DNA of 64,000 bases from Streptomyces sp. TN58 (GCF_001941845.1 NZ_CP018870.1:744001-808000), one strand, 5' to 3'; counted from the first letter of the stretch, positions 41,147 through 49,910 are shown. Made by a program: numbers and translations. Notes: generated from the letters alone by a model not told the origin.

Positions 41147-42214
41147 TCACCCGGGGAGCATCCCCACGAGCGCGTCGCGCAGGGCCGGACGGCGGCCGGT
41201 CATGAAGCGGTGCAGGGTGCGGGAGCAGAAGGCGACCCGCTGGGCGCTGCGACGGCGCTCGGCGTCGTACGCGCGCAGGGCGCCGGTCAGCCCGCCCGGC
41301 GGGGCGGCGGCCACGGCGCGGGTCAGGGCCTCGGCGTCGAGGAGGGCGGTGCAGGCGCCCTGGCCGAGGTTGGGCGTCATGGCGTGGGCGGCGTCGCCGA
41401 CGAGGGCGATCCGGCCGTCGGCGACGAAGGCGGGGAGCGCGGGGTGGAGGTGGCGCATCTCGTACCGGATCCAGGTCTCGGGGTCGGTGCCGGCCAGCAC
41501 GCGCGGTATCGGGTCGTGCCAGCCGGCGAAGGCCTCCCGCACGTCCGGCGCGGTGGTGGCCGCCGGCACGGTGGCGTACCAGTTGGTGCGGCCGGGCTCG
41601 ACCGGGGTCATGCCGAAGAAGCGGCCTTCGCCCCAGGTCTCGCCGTACAGGCCGGTCTCGAATCCGGCGGCGCCGATCCAGGCGACCGTGCCGATCGCGC
41701 GGGGGCGGCTGCGGGTGCCGAAGTACGCCGTCCGCACCGCGCTGTTGATGCCGTCGGCGCCGACGACGAGGTCGGCGCCGAGTGTGGCCGGGTCGGTCAG
41801 GTGGCGCCCGTACGCGATGGGCGCGCCGCCGAGGCGGTCGAGTTCGGCGAGCAGCGCGTCGATCAGGTGGGGCCGTGAGATGAGCAGTTCGGGCCGGCCC
41901 GCCTTGCGCTCGATCCGCTCCAGCGGGAGGGCGGCGAGGATCCTGCCGTCGGGGCGCCGGATGCGGGCGTCGCGGTACGGCACGGCGCGCGCCCGCAGCG
42001 CGTCGCCGATGCCGAGCCGGTCGAGGGCGGTCTGGGCGGTGGGGTGGATGCCGAAGGCGGTTCCGTAGCGGTCGGATGCCGGCCGCCGTTCCAGGACGGT
42101 CACCGTCCAGCCGGCCCGGCGCAGGCCGATGGCGGTGGCGAGCCCGCCGACCCCCGCACCGACCACCACGGCCTTGGATGCCGTGCCGGGCCCGTCCGCG
42201 GTCTCCTCACGCAT
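41147..42214 (-). CDS. FAD-dependent monooxygenase, PHBH type
   Basis: A 355-residue flavoprotein. The Rossmann motif VVGAGVGGLATAIGLRRAGW (GxGxxG) is at residues about 16-35, the DG motif GADLVVGADG at about 155, and the GD motif GRIALVGDAAHAMTPNLGQGACTALLDA at about 280. These define the p-hydroxybenzoate hydroxylase class. It probably hydroxylates an aromatic or polyketide-like compound with NAD(P)H and O2. It is divergent from a TetR gene across an excellent operator, so the substrate or a related drug likely induces it. AAGAAGGGG lies five bases before its ATG. Confidence 0.9.
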   Translation of the reverse strand: MREETADGPGTASKAVVVGAGVGGLATAIGLRRAGWTVTVLERRPASDRYGTAFGIHPTAQTALDRLGIGDALRARAVPYRDARIRRPDGRILAALPLERIERKAGRPELLISRPHLIDALLAELDRLGGAPIAYGRHLTDPATLGADLVVGADGINSAVRTAYFGTRSRPRAIGTVAWIGAAGFETGLYGETWGEGRFFGMTPVEPGRTNWYATVPAATTAPDVREAFAGWHDPIPRVLAGTDPETWIRYEMRHLHPALPAFVADGRIALVGDAAHAMTPNLGQGACTALLDAEALTRAVAAAPPGGLTGALRAYDAERRRSAQRVAFCSRTLHRFMTGRRPALRDALVGMLPG

Positions 42215-42247
42215 GGCTCACCCCTTCTTGTTGCGACTCAGACATCA

Positions 42248-42294
42248 CCACAGCCGTGGTACTACATCTGCGGTACCACGGCTGTGGTTATGCT
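42248..42294. promoter_or_regulatory. TetR operator between divergent monooxygenase and regulator, with leaderless -10
   Basis: Perfect 15-bp inverted repeat: CCACAGCCGTGGTAC at 42248-42262 and its complement at 42273-42287, with a 10-base spacer. Each arm contains a CCACRGCYGTGG imperfect palindrome, so two repressor dimers may bind. A -10 box TATGCT follows at 42289-42294 and would start transcription on the GTG at 42301. Confidence 0.88.
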
Positions 42295-42300
42295 GGCAAG

Positions 42301-42894
42301 GTGAATCAGGACCGGAGGGACCGGCTGCGGGACGCGGCCGTCGCAGTACTGGCGGAGTCGGGCGGGCGGGGGCTGACCCACCGGGCCGTGGACGCGGCGG
42401 CCGACGTGCCGACGGGCACGGCGAAGAACTACTTCCCCACGCGCGACGCGCTGCTGCGGGCGGTCGCGGAACGCTGCCTGGAGCAGTACCGGGCGCTGGC
42501 CGCGTCCCTGGCGGGGGCCGGGCCCGGACCGGCAGACGCGGACGGCCTCGCGGCGCTGCTCGCCGGGCTGTTGCGGGATGTGGCGGGGCCCGGCCGGCCC
42601 CGCGTCCTCGCCTATCTGGAGCTGCAGACCGAGGGGACGCGCCGGCCGTGGCTGGCCGCACTGCTGGATCCGATCGCCGCGGCGGACTTCGCCGCGCACG
42701 CGCACCTGTTGCGTGCGGCCGGACTGCCGGCCGGCGAGGAGCAGGCGAGGGCTCTGACCCTGGCCCTGCACGGCGCCATCCCCCACCTGCTGGCCGGAGC
42801 CCCGGCGACCCTCGCCGCCGCCGGCCTGGACGACCTCGACCGCTTCGCCCGCGAGGTGCTGGCCGCCGTATGCCACGGGACGGCGGCCCCGTGA
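42301..42894 (+). CDS. TetR-family transcriptional regulator
   Basis: A 197-residue regulator. The N-terminal HTH (RRDRLRDAAVAVLAESGGRGLTHRAVDAAADVPTGTAKNYF, about residues 5-45) is clearly TetR. The C-terminal ligand domain is all-helical. The GTG at 42301 sits seven bases after a TATGCT box and has no ribosome site, so the mRNA is leaderless. The operator just upstream covers both this promoter and the divergent monooxygenase promoter, so the protein should repress both. It overlaps the ADP-ribosylglycohydrolase gene by four bases (GTGA). Confidence 0.93.
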   Translation: MNQDRRDRLRDAAVAVLAESGGRGLTHRAVDAAADVPTGTAKNYFPTRDALLRAVAERCLEQYRALAASLAGAGPGPADADGLAALLAGLLRDVAGPGRPRVLAYLELQTEGTRRPWLAALLDPIAAADFAAHAHLLRAAGLPAGEEQARALTLALHGAIPHLLAGAPATLAAAGLDDLDRFAREVLAAVCHGTAAP

Positions 42895-43838
42895 CCGCGC
42901 CCACCCGGCTCGACCGGGCGGTGGGGGCCGTCCTCGGGTCCGCCGCCGGTGACGCGCTCGGCGCGCCGTACGAGTTCGGGCCGGCGGGGCAGTTGAGCGC
43001 GCGCGGCGCGGAGATGCGCGGGGGCGGCGGCTGGGATCCGGGGGAGGCGACGGACGACACCCAGATGGCCGTCCTGGTCGCCGAGTCGCTGCTGGAGCGG
43101 GACGGCCTCGAACTCCCCGACGTCTTCGGCCGGTTCCAGCGGTGGGCGGCCGGGCAGCCCAAGGACATCGGCCTCCAGACGGAGGATGTGCTCACCAACG
43201 GCGAGCCCTGGGACCTCGCCGCGGCCCTGCACTTCCAGATGAACGCCCGGGCGGCCGGCAACGGTTCGCTGATGCGGGCGGCCGACTCGGCCGTGTACTT
43301 CTCCGCCGCCGGGCGGGAGGGGAGCATGGACGCCGCACGCCGGATCGCGGCGCTGACGCACGGCGACCGGGCGGCCTGGGAGGGCACCGCGATCCTGCAC
43401 GATCTCGTCCGCGTCGCCCTGGACGGCGCCGATCCGCTGGCGGCCCTGCCGGCCACGCTCGACGCGGTGCACCCCGGCCACCGCGAACGGTACGGCCGGG
43501 TGCTCGCCCCCGACTGGCACCCGGGCCTGGCCACCGAGTTCAACGGGGCGGTGTGGCCCTGCCTGGGCTCGGCGGTGTGGGCGCTGCGGACCACCTGCGG
43601 TTTCGCGGAGGCGGTCCGGGCCGCAGTGGACCTGGGCGGTGACACGGACACGGTGGCCGCGGTGACGGGTGCGCTGGCCGGTGCCACGTACGGGCAGGAC
43701 GCGGTCCCCACACACTGGACGGCTCCGCTGCACGTGCCGCTGCCCGGCTTCGGCGAGCGCGTCCTGTACGCGGACGATCTGCGCGCCCTGGCTCAGCGGC
43801 TCGTCGCGGCCGGGGAGTTGCGCGCCGGCTCCGGCTGA
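42891..43838 (+). CDS. ADP-ribosylglycohydrolase family protein
   Basis: A 315-residue helical protein of the DraG/ARH family. Metal-binding motifs are present: GSAAGDALGAPYE at the start, TDDTQM at about 51-56, and GGDTDTVAA near residue 245. These hold the two Mg ions that support hydrolysis of ADP-ribose from proteins or small molecules. It is co-transcribed with the TetR gene (overlap of four bases). Its last 46 bases overlap the convergent ABC-F gene. Target unknown; ADP-ribosylation of an antibiotic or of a host protein are both possible. Confidence 0.9.
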   Translation: MTAPTRLDRAVGAVLGSAAGDALGAPYEFGPAGQLSARGAEMRGGGGWDPGEATDDTQMAVLVAESLLERDGLELPDVFGRFQRWAAGQPKDIGLQTEDVLTNGEPWDLAAALHFQMNARAAGNGSLMRAADSAVYFSAAGREGSMDAARRIAALTHGDRAAWEGTAILHDLVRVALDGADPLAALPATLDAVHPGHRERYGRVLAPDWHPGLATEFNGAVWPCLGSAVWALRTTCGFAEAVRAAVDLGGDTDTVAAVTGALAGATYGQDAVPTHWTAPLHVPLPGFGERVLYADDLRALAQRLVAAGELRAGSG

Positions 43839-45448
43839 AGTTCCAGGCGTCGGCCGCGGAAGCCCGCGCGCAGCCGCCGGTCGTGCGTGACCACCACGAG
43901 GGTGCCTGCGAAGTGGACCAGGGCCGCCTCCAGTTCCTCCACGACGGCCGGGGCCAGGTGGTTCGTCGGTTCGTCCAGCAGGAGCAGGTCGAGGGGGCGC
44001 GCCACCAGCCGGGACAGCTCCAGCTTCCGGCGCTGGCCGGCCGAGAGGGCGTGGACCGGCCGGGTCAGGTCGGCGGGAGCCAGCAGGCCGAGCCCGGCGA
44101 CGTACCGGTCGGCGTGTGCGCGACCGAACAGCTCGACGGCGGAGCGGAGTTCGCCTGCCCACGGGTCGTCCTGCCGCAGCAGCCCCACCCGCGCGGGTGC
44201 GCGTACGAGGCCGTGCGCGGGCTGCAGTTCTCCGGCGAGGAGGTGCAACAGGGTGGTCTTTCCGGCTCCGTTGGGGCCGGTGACCAGGAGCCGTTCCCCC
44301 GGGGCGAGTTCGAGGGTGAGGGGTGCGAGCCGTCCCGGGAGGGCCGCGCCCGCCAGTTCGACGGCCCCGGCGGCTCCGGCGGCTCCTTCGGCCCTGGCGG
44401 CTCCTTCGGTGAACCGGCCGGTGAAGGTGAGCGGCCGTGGTGGCGGCGGTACGGGATTCCCGTGCAGCCGGTGGAGCCGTTCGCGGGCTGTGCGGATACG
44501 GCTCGCGGCGCCGTGGGTGCGCGACCTGGCCCGGAAGGCGCCGGCGCCGCTGAAGCCGCGCGGCAGCTTGCGCGGGATCGCGGCGAACCGCCCGATGTTG
44601 GTCTCGGCGAGCCGTTCGGCGCTGCGCACCTCCTGGCGCCACTCCTCGTAGTCCCTTTCACGGCGGGCCCGTTCGGCGGCGCGGCCGGCCAGGAACCCGG
44701 CGTAGCCGTTGCCGAAGCGGCGCACCGTGCGGCGGTCGGCGTCGACCTCCAGGACGGCGGTCGTGACCCGGTCGAGGAAGTGCCGGTCGTGGGTGACGGC
44801 CACGAGGGTGCCGCGGCGGGCGCGCAGGTGCTCCTCCAGCCAGGCGACGGCCTCGTCGTCGAGGTCGTTGGTCGGCTCGTCGAGCAGCAGCAGTTCCGGC
44901 TCGGCGGCCAGGGCGGCCGCGAGGGCGAGCCGGGAGCGCTGCCCGCCGGAGAGGGTGCCGAGGCGGCGGTCGGCGTCGATGCCGGCGCGTTCTCCGAGGC
45001 GGCGCAGGGTGGCCGCGACCCGGCGTCGGGCGTCGCGCCCGCCGCGTGCCTCGTAGGCGGCGAGGAGGTCCGCGTAGGCGGTGAGCTCGTCGGGGCCGGC
45101 CCGGTGCAGGAGGGATTCGGCGGAGCGGATGCGGTGTTCGAGGGCGAGGAGGTCGGCGAGGGCGAGGTCGACGGCCTCGCCGACGCGGGCGCCCGGGGGA
45201 AGGTCGAGGGTCTGCCCGAGGTGTCCCGTGCCGCCAGGGGCGGTGACGGTGATCTCGCCGTGGTCGGGGTCTTCCCGTCCGGCGAGGAGCCGCAGGAGGG
45301 TGGATTTGCCGGAGCCGTTGTCGCCGACGACGCCGACCCGCTCGCCGGGCCGGACCGTGCAGGTGACCCGGTCCAGGACGACGCGGGTGTCGTAGGCCTT
45401 GGTGACCTCGGACAGGACGATCTGGGTCGAGGCGAGTGGAGCGCGCAA
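43793..45448 (-). CDS. ABC-F ATPase, possible antibiotic-resistance (ribosome protection) type
   Basis: A 551-residue soluble protein with two ATP sites and no membrane helix. First site: Walker A GDNGSGKST near residue 45, signature LSGGQ, Walker B LLLLDEPTNDLDD. Second: GPNGAGKTT, variant signature LSAGQ, LLLLDEPTNHL. The linker (about 230-310) is Arg-rich. ABC-F proteins act on ribosomes; those of the ARE branch free it from antibiotics such as lincosamides, pleuromutilins or macrolides. The TTG at 45448 is preferred because AAAGG precedes it; an ATG at 45481 lies next to an operator. Two operators surround its promoter, suggesting drug induction. Confidence 0.85.
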   Translation of the reverse strand: MRAPLASTQIVLSEVTKAYDTRVVLDRVTCTVRPGERVGVVGDNGSGKSTLLRLLAGREDPDHGEITVTAPGGTGHLGQTLDLPPGARVGEAVDLALADLLALEHRIRSAESLLHRAGPDELTAYADLLAAYEARGGRDARRRVAATLRRLGERAGIDADRRLGTLSGGQRSRLALAAALAAEPELLLLDEPTNDLDDEAVAWLEEHLRARRGTLVAVTHDRHFLDRVTTAVLEVDADRRTVRRFGNGYAGFLAGRAAERARRERDYEEWRQEVRSAERLAETNIGRFAAIPRKLPRGFSGAGAFRARSRTHGAASRIRTARERLHRLHGNPVPPPPRPLTFTGRFTEGAARAEGAAGAAGAVELAGAALPGRLAPLTLELAPGERLLVTGPNGAGKTTLLHLLAGELQPAHGLVRAPARVGLLRQDDPWAGELRSAVELFGRAHADRYVAGLGLLAPADLTRPVHALSAGQRRKLELSRLVARPLDLLLLDEPTNHLAPAVVEELEAALVHFAGTLVVVTHDRRLRAGFRGRRLELQPEPARNSPAATSR

Positions 45449-45481
45449 GGGCGGCGCCTTTCGTCGGGGGCGAATGGGCAT

Positions 45482-45557
45482 CGAGACGATACGTCTCGTC
45501 TCGACATGCCGAGAGAGTAGGCCACGACCAGGGAGCTACGCAAGACGTTTCGTCTCG
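45482..45557 (-). promoter_or_regulatory. Promoter with two matching operators before the ABC-F gene
   Basis: On the minus strand TTGCGT (45543-45538) and TACTCT (45519-45514) have an 18-base spacer, with transcription from about 45507. CGAGACG-ATA-CGTCTCG at 45482-45498 lies just downstream, and CAAGACG-TTT-CGTCTCG at 45541-45557 overlaps the -35. The sites share GAGACG/CGTCTC arms, a TetR-type layout. Confidence 0.75.
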
Positions 45558-45583
45558 CCTACGGTGCCGCGGTGGGGAGCGGG

Positions 45584-46375
45584 TTACCCGACGGGTGCGC
45601 CCTGGCCCGCCAGGAGCCGGCCCTCGGCATACGCGAACGCGGCGGCGGGCAGCGCCGCTTCGCGGCCGCTGTGCAGGACGGTCAGGCTCCCCGTACGGGG
45701 CAGGGCGGGCTCGGCTACGGCGCCGATGCGGCGCAGCGCCTGGGTGGCGACGGGCTCGGCGGAGCCGTAGTAGACCAGCTCCGCTCCCCCGGTGCGCGCG
45801 GCGAGGGCGGCCCGGATGGGGCTCTCGGTCAGCTCGTAGTGGGTGCATCCGAGCACCACGCTGGTGACGTCGGCCGGAGTCAGGGCGGCCGCCGCGGCGA
45901 CGGCCGCGGTCACCGCCGCGTCGTCGGCCGCCTCCACGGCGTCGGCCAGTCCGGGGCAGGGCACCTCGGTGACGCGGGCGCCTGTGGCGAAGTCGCGGAT
46001 CAGCCCTCGCTGGTAGGGGCTGCCGGTGGTGGCGGGGGTGGCCCAGATGGCCACCCGGCCGCCGGAGGCCGCGGCGGGCTTGATCGCCGGGACGGTGCCG
46101 ATGACCGGGATGTCCGGCTCCAGTTCCGCCCGCACGGCGTCCAGGGCGTGCACGGTGGCGGTGTTGCAGGCCACGATGAGCGCGTCGGGGCGGAGCGCGG
46201 CGGCGGCCCGGGCCACCGCGAGGGCCCGCCCGGTGAGGTCTTCGGGGGTCCGCGGGCCCCAGGGCATTCCGTCGGGGTCGGACGACAGGACGAGATCCGC
46301 GTCCGGCCGCAGCCGCCGCACCGCCGCGGCCGCCGCGAGGAGGCCGATTCCGGAGTCCATGAGCGCGATCTTCAC
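45584..46375 (-). CDS. Glutamate racemase-type Asp/Glu racemase
   Basis: A 263-residue protein of the MurI fold. The DSGIG motif (residues 8-12) and both catalytic cysteines (ACNTAT at about 91 and GCTHY at about 185) are present, so it should be active. It makes D-glutamate for peptidoglycan. It lacks neighbours of a normal murI (rph, rdgB) seen in streptomycetes, so it may be a second copy with another role. It sits just upstream of the drug-regulated ABC-F gene but in its own unit. Confidence 0.82.
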   Translation of the reverse strand: MKIALMDSGIGLLAAAAAVRRLRPDADLVLSSDPDGMPWGPRTPEDLTGRALAVARAAAALRPDALIVACNTATVHALDAVRAELEPDIPVIGTVPAIKPAAASGGRVAIWATPATTGSPYQRGLIRDFATGARVTEVPCPGLADAVEAADDAAVTAAVAAAAALTPADVTSVVLGCTHYELTESPIRAALAARTGGAELVYYGSAEPVATQALRRIGAVAEPALPRTGSLTVLHSGREAALPAAAFAYAEGRLLAGQGAPVG

Positions 46376-46920
46376 CCGGCCACTTTAGTCGACCCCGACT
46401 CCGGCCCGACCCGGCACCGACCGGATCCCGCCGCACGCCACCGCCCTTCAACGGTCCCGGCATCGCCCGCCCCAGCCCTGTCAGAGCATCCGCCGCGTAC
46501 CGCGCCCGCCCCCCGATGGCGCACCCCGCACACCGCCGACCGACCCCCGGCCCGCCCCGGAACCCGCCATCCGCCCCGCGCTACGCACCCCTGCCCAGCC
46601 CCCGCCTCACACACCCGTACACCCGCCGGGGGCAGCCGCAGCACGCGCCTCGCCCGTCCCCGCACGCCGCCGGCCTGGCGGGGCCCGGCCCGCCCGCGTC
46701 AGCCGCACGCGATGACACAGCCCGCGACCCACCCCGGGAGGGCCCCGCGCCCCGCGCTGCACGCCGCCGGGCCAGGCACCCCATCCCGTACACCGCCGCC
46801 CCAGCCCTGCCCGCAGGCGGCCCGGTTCGGCGGCCGGGGCCGCGTCCGGGCCCGGGAGGGCGCCGCACCGGGGCCGGGCGGTTGCGGGACAGGTCCCCGG
46901 CGGCCCGGCACACTGCCGCC
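46376..46920. other. 545-base region without a gene
   Basis: The region is very C-rich on the plus strand. Frames there give Pro/Arg/Ala-only proteins with no strand-specific codon pattern, so I see no gene. No long dyad or -10/-35 pair stands out. It separates divergently transcribed murI-type and hpnB genes. Confidence 0.6.
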
Positions 46921-48102
46921 ATGGGCCTCATCACCGGCGCCACCGCCGCGTCCTACGCCTCCCTCGCCGCCTGGCTCTGGCTCACCCTCGCCCAGGGCAT
47001 GTTCTGGCGCACCGACGTCCGGCTCCCGCCGCGCACCGCCCCCGCCCGCTGGCCGTCGGTCGCGATCGTCGTACCCGCCCGGGACGAGGCCGGGGTGCTG
47101 CCGCTGAGCCTGCCCTCGCTCATCGCCCAGGACTACCCCGGCGAAGCCGAGGTCATCCTGGTCGACGACGGCAGCACGGACGGCACCGGCGCCCTCGCGC
47201 TGCGGATCGCCGCCGAACAGCCGGGGCTTGCGCTCACCGTCATCTCCCCCGGCCCGCCCGCCCCCGGCTGGACGGGCAAGCTGTGGGCGCTGCGCCACGG
47301 CATCTCGCTCGCCCGCACCGCGCACGCCGGCGAGCCCGAGTTCCTGCTGCTCACCGACGCCGACATCGCACACGAACCCGACAGTCTGCGCGAACTGGTC
47401 TCGGCCGCGACCTCCGCCGGCCTCGACCTCGTCTCACAGATGGCCCGCCTGCGCGTCGCCGGCCTGTGGGAGCGCCTCGTCGTCCCGGCCTTCGTGTACT
47501 TCTTCGCCCAGCTCTACCCCTTCCGCCGGATCAACCGGCCCGGCGCGCGCACCGCCGCGGCCGCGGGCGGATGCGTACTGCTGCGCACCGAGGCCGCCGT
47601 ACGGGCGGGCGTGCCCGACCGCATCCGCCAGGCCGTCATCGACGACGTCAGCCTGGCCCGCGCGGTGCAGGACTCCGGCGGCCGGATCTGGCTGGGGCTC
47701 GCGGAGCGGGTGGACAGCGTGCGCCCCTACCCGGCCCTCGCCGACCTGTGGCGGATGGTCTCGCGCAGCGCCTACGCGCAACTGCGCCACCAGCCCCTGC
47801 TGCTGGCGGGGACGGTCGCCGGGCTGGCGCTCGTCTACCTGGTGCCGCCGGCCGCCCTCCTGGCGGGCCTCGCCTCCGGACGGGCGCCGATGGCGTGGGC
47901 GGGGGGCCTGGCCTGGCTCCTGATGGCCGGCACCTACCTGCCGATGATCCGCTACTACCGCCAGCCCGCCGCACTCGCCGCGCTGCTTCCGTTCACGGCG
48001 CTGCTCTACCTCCTGATGACCGTCGACTCGGCGGTCCAGCACTACCGCGGGCGCGGGGCGTCGTGGAAGGGCCGCACCTATGCCCGCCCGAGCGACGCCT
48101 GA
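46921..48102 (+). CDS. hpnB: HpnB-type membrane glycosyltransferase
   Basis: A 393-residue GT2 enzyme. An N-terminal helix precedes the GT-A domain (VAIVVPARDEAGVLPLSLPSL; DDGSTDGT; LLTDADI; and the acceptor motif region RQAVIDDVSLARAV). Two or three helices close the protein. The layout matches HpnB, the hopene-associated glycosyltransferase found in hopanoid clusters. No squalene-hopene cyclase or other hpn genes are nearby. The ATG at 46921 has no strong ribosome site. Confidence 0.8.
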   Translation: MGLITGATAASYASLAAWLWLTLAQGMFWRTDVRLPPRTAPARWPSVAIVVPARDEAGVLPLSLPSLIAQDYPGEAEVILVDDGSTDGTGALALRIAAEQPGLALTVISPGPPAPGWTGKLWALRHGISLARTAHAGEPEFLLLTDADIAHEPDSLRELVSAATSAGLDLVSQMARLRVAGLWERLVVPAFVYFFAQLYPFRRINRPGARTAAAAGGCVLLRTEAAVRAGVPDRIRQAVIDDVSLARAVQDSGGRIWLGLAERVDSVRPYPALADLWRMVSRSAYAQLRHQPLLLAGTVAGLALVYLVPPAALLAGLASGRAPMAWAGGLAWLLMAGTYLPMIRYYRQPAALAALLPFTALLYLLMTVDSAVQHYRGRGASWKGRTYARPSDA

Positions 48103-48267
48103 CCCCGCGGGACGGCCGTCCGGACCCGCGTCATCCGAGGTCATCGCATTGTGACGCTACGTCAGCAAGAAGTCGGTGCAACGCACAACCAGCGGGTACG
48201 AGTTGGGCCAAGGCGGGATGGAAGTGGCGAAATCGTGCACGTGATCGCCAAGTGAAAGGTGTGGCTC

Positions 48268-48289
48268 TGACCTGCGAATATGCAGGTCA
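48268..48289. promoter_or_regulatory. Perfect 8-bp-arm dyad upstream of the DUF6643 gene
   Basis: TGACCTGC at 48268-48275 and GCAGGTCA at 48282-48289, with a 6-base AT-rich spacer. It lies 62-83 bases before the start at 48351. A further short dyad, TGACG-CTA-CGTCA, is at 48152-48164. The protein that binds is unknown. Confidence 0.6.
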
Positions 48290-48337
48290 GCGCGGTGTTG
48301 ACGGCGCCACGCTATGGACCCGGTGAATCCGTGGGCT

Positions 48338-48343
48338 TAACTT
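48338..48343 (+). promoter_or_regulatory. -10 box of a leaderless DUF6643 transcript
   Basis: TAACTT ends seven bases before the ATG at 48351, so the start codon would be at or next to the first base of the mRNA. A TTGACG further upstream (48298) is too far away to be its -35. Confidence 0.45.
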
Positions 48344-48350
48344 ATGTCTC

Positions 48351-48857
48351 ATGACCTCCCCCCGCTCCACTTATGGCGGCGGTTACTACTCCGCGCCCTC
48401 CTTCCCGGACACCCCCATCTACGACTCCCTCGTCGCCGAACGCGGCACTCCGCAGATCGCCCCGATCCGCGTCCCGGCCGCCTACGAGTCCCCGAGCGCG
48501 GGTTATTCGAGCGGTGGGTACCTGCCGGCCCTCCCGTCGGCCCTGCCCGCACTGCCGTCTGCCGCCCCTCAGCAGCAGACGTCGGGGTACGGGTACCCGT
48601 ACCAGCAGCAGGCCGCTCCGCAGCCGATGCCGCTGCAGAACGCGCCCGCGCCCTACATCCCCCAGCAACAGCCGGTGGCCGCCCGGGCCGGGTACATGCC
48701 GCAGCCCCAGGCGCAGCAGCCCCGCCCGGCGGCCATGGCCAGCGGCTACGAGGCGATGCGCCCGGCCGCGCCGCGGCCCGTGCAGGTGCCGGCTCCGGTG
48801 GCGGGCGCCTCGTACGAGGACCCCTACGGCCGCCCCTACCAGGGGCGCGGCTACTGA
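48351..48857 (+). CDS. DUF6643 family, Pro/Gln/Tyr-rich protein
   Basis: A 168-residue protein. The first 40 residues (STYGGGYYSAPSFPDTPIYDSLVAERGTPQIAPIRVP) are the conserved part that I associate with DUF6643 of streptomycetes. The rest is low-complexity Pro, Ala, Gln, Tyr and Gly and probably disordered. No signal peptide or helix is seen. It is a conserved actinobacterial protein of unknown role; the dyad and leaderless promoter upstream point to tight control. Confidence 0.8.
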   Translation: MTSPRSTYGGGYYSAPSFPDTPIYDSLVAERGTPQIAPIRVPAAYESPSAGYSSGGYLPALPSALPALPSAAPQQQTSGYGYPYQQQAAPQPMPLQNAPAPYIPQQQPVAARAGYMPQPQAQQPRPAAMASGYEAMRPAAPRPVQVPAPVAGASYEDPYGRPYQGRGY

Positions 48858-48909
48858 CCGGGCCCCTCACGCGCGCCGGGACGGCGGAGCGGGCTGGCAG
48901 GATGCCCCC

Positions 48910-49734
48910 ATGTCGAAGTTGCACGTTCAGGCGCTCCACGTCCACCCCGTCAAGTCGGTAGCGGGGAGCGCTCCCGACGAGGTGGCCGTGGAGCCCTGGG
49001 GGCTGTCCGGGGACCGGCGGTGGGCCCTGGTCGACCCCGAGGGGACGGTCCTCACCCAACGCCGCCATCCCCGGCTGGCCTTGGCCTCGGCGCGCCCGGT
49101 GGGCGGCGGCCGGATCGCGCTGACCGCTGCGGACATGGCGGAGCTCGTCGTGGAGGTGCCCGAGCCCGGTCCGCTGGAGCCGGTGTCACTGTTCGGGAAG
49201 AAGGTCGAGACCGTGGTCGCGGCGAGGGTCGCGGCCGACTGGTTCAGCACGTTCCTCGGGGTTCCGGTTCGGCTGGTGCATCTGGACGATCCGGCCGTCC
49301 GCCGTCCCGTGGACCCGGACTACGCACTGCCGGGCGAGACGGTGAGCCTCGCCGACGGCCATCCGGTGCTGATCACCACGCTCGCCTCGCTGGACGCCCT
49401 GAACTCCCTGATCGCGGCGGGGGACCATCCCGATGAGGGCCCGCTGCCCATGAACCGCTTCCGCCCGAACATCGTCGTCTCGGGGGCCGAGGCCTGGGCG
49501 GAGGACGGCTGGCAGCGCCTCGCGATCGGCGACGCCCTCTTCCGCGGCGCGCGCGAGTGCGGCCGGTGCGTCATCACCACGACCGACCAGCGGACGGCGG
49601 AGCGGGGCAGGGAGCCGCTGAAGACGCTGGCCGCGCACCGGCGGATCGGCACGTCACTGGCCTTCGGGCGACTGCTGGTCCCGCTGCGGCCGGGCACCCT
49701 GCACGTCGGCGACGAGGTCCGCGTCCTCGCCTGA
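48910..49734 (+). CDS. MOSC domain protein
   Basis: A 274-residue protein. Residues 1-110 form the MOSC N-terminal beta-barrel (LHVQALHVHPVKSVAGSAPDEVAVEPWGLSGDRRWALVD). The MOSC domain proper spans about 120-270 and has the invariant Cys in ARECGRCVITTTDQ with FRPNIVVSG upstream. MOSC proteins handle molybdopterin-bound sulfur, as in mARC and Moco sulfurase. It is a partner of molybdoenzyme chemistry, but is far from the mod operon. The ATG at 48910 is used. Confidence 0.88.
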   Translation: MSKLHVQALHVHPVKSVAGSAPDEVAVEPWGLSGDRRWALVDPEGTVLTQRRHPRLALASARPVGGGRIALTAADMAELVVEVPEPGPLEPVSLFGKKVETVVAARVAADWFSTFLGVPVRLVHLDDPAVRRPVDPDYALPGETVSLADGHPVLITTLASLDALNSLIAAGDHPDEGPLPMNRFRPNIVVSGAEAWAEDGWQRLAIGDALFRGARECGRCVITTTDQRTAERGREPLKTLAAHRRIGTSLAFGRLLVPLRPGTLHVGDEVRVLA

Positions 49735-49910
49735 CGGGCACGACGGGCGAGACAGGCGTGACGGTCCGCGTCCGGGTGGCGGCAGCGGCACCGGAATGAC
49801 ACCTTCGGGGGGCTCCGCCCCCAAGCTGGAACCAACCGGCGTGACCAGGCCGTTGGAGCAGTCGGAACAGGAGACAGGCGGAGACTGGCGCTAGTAGGGG
49901 GAGCCGGACC

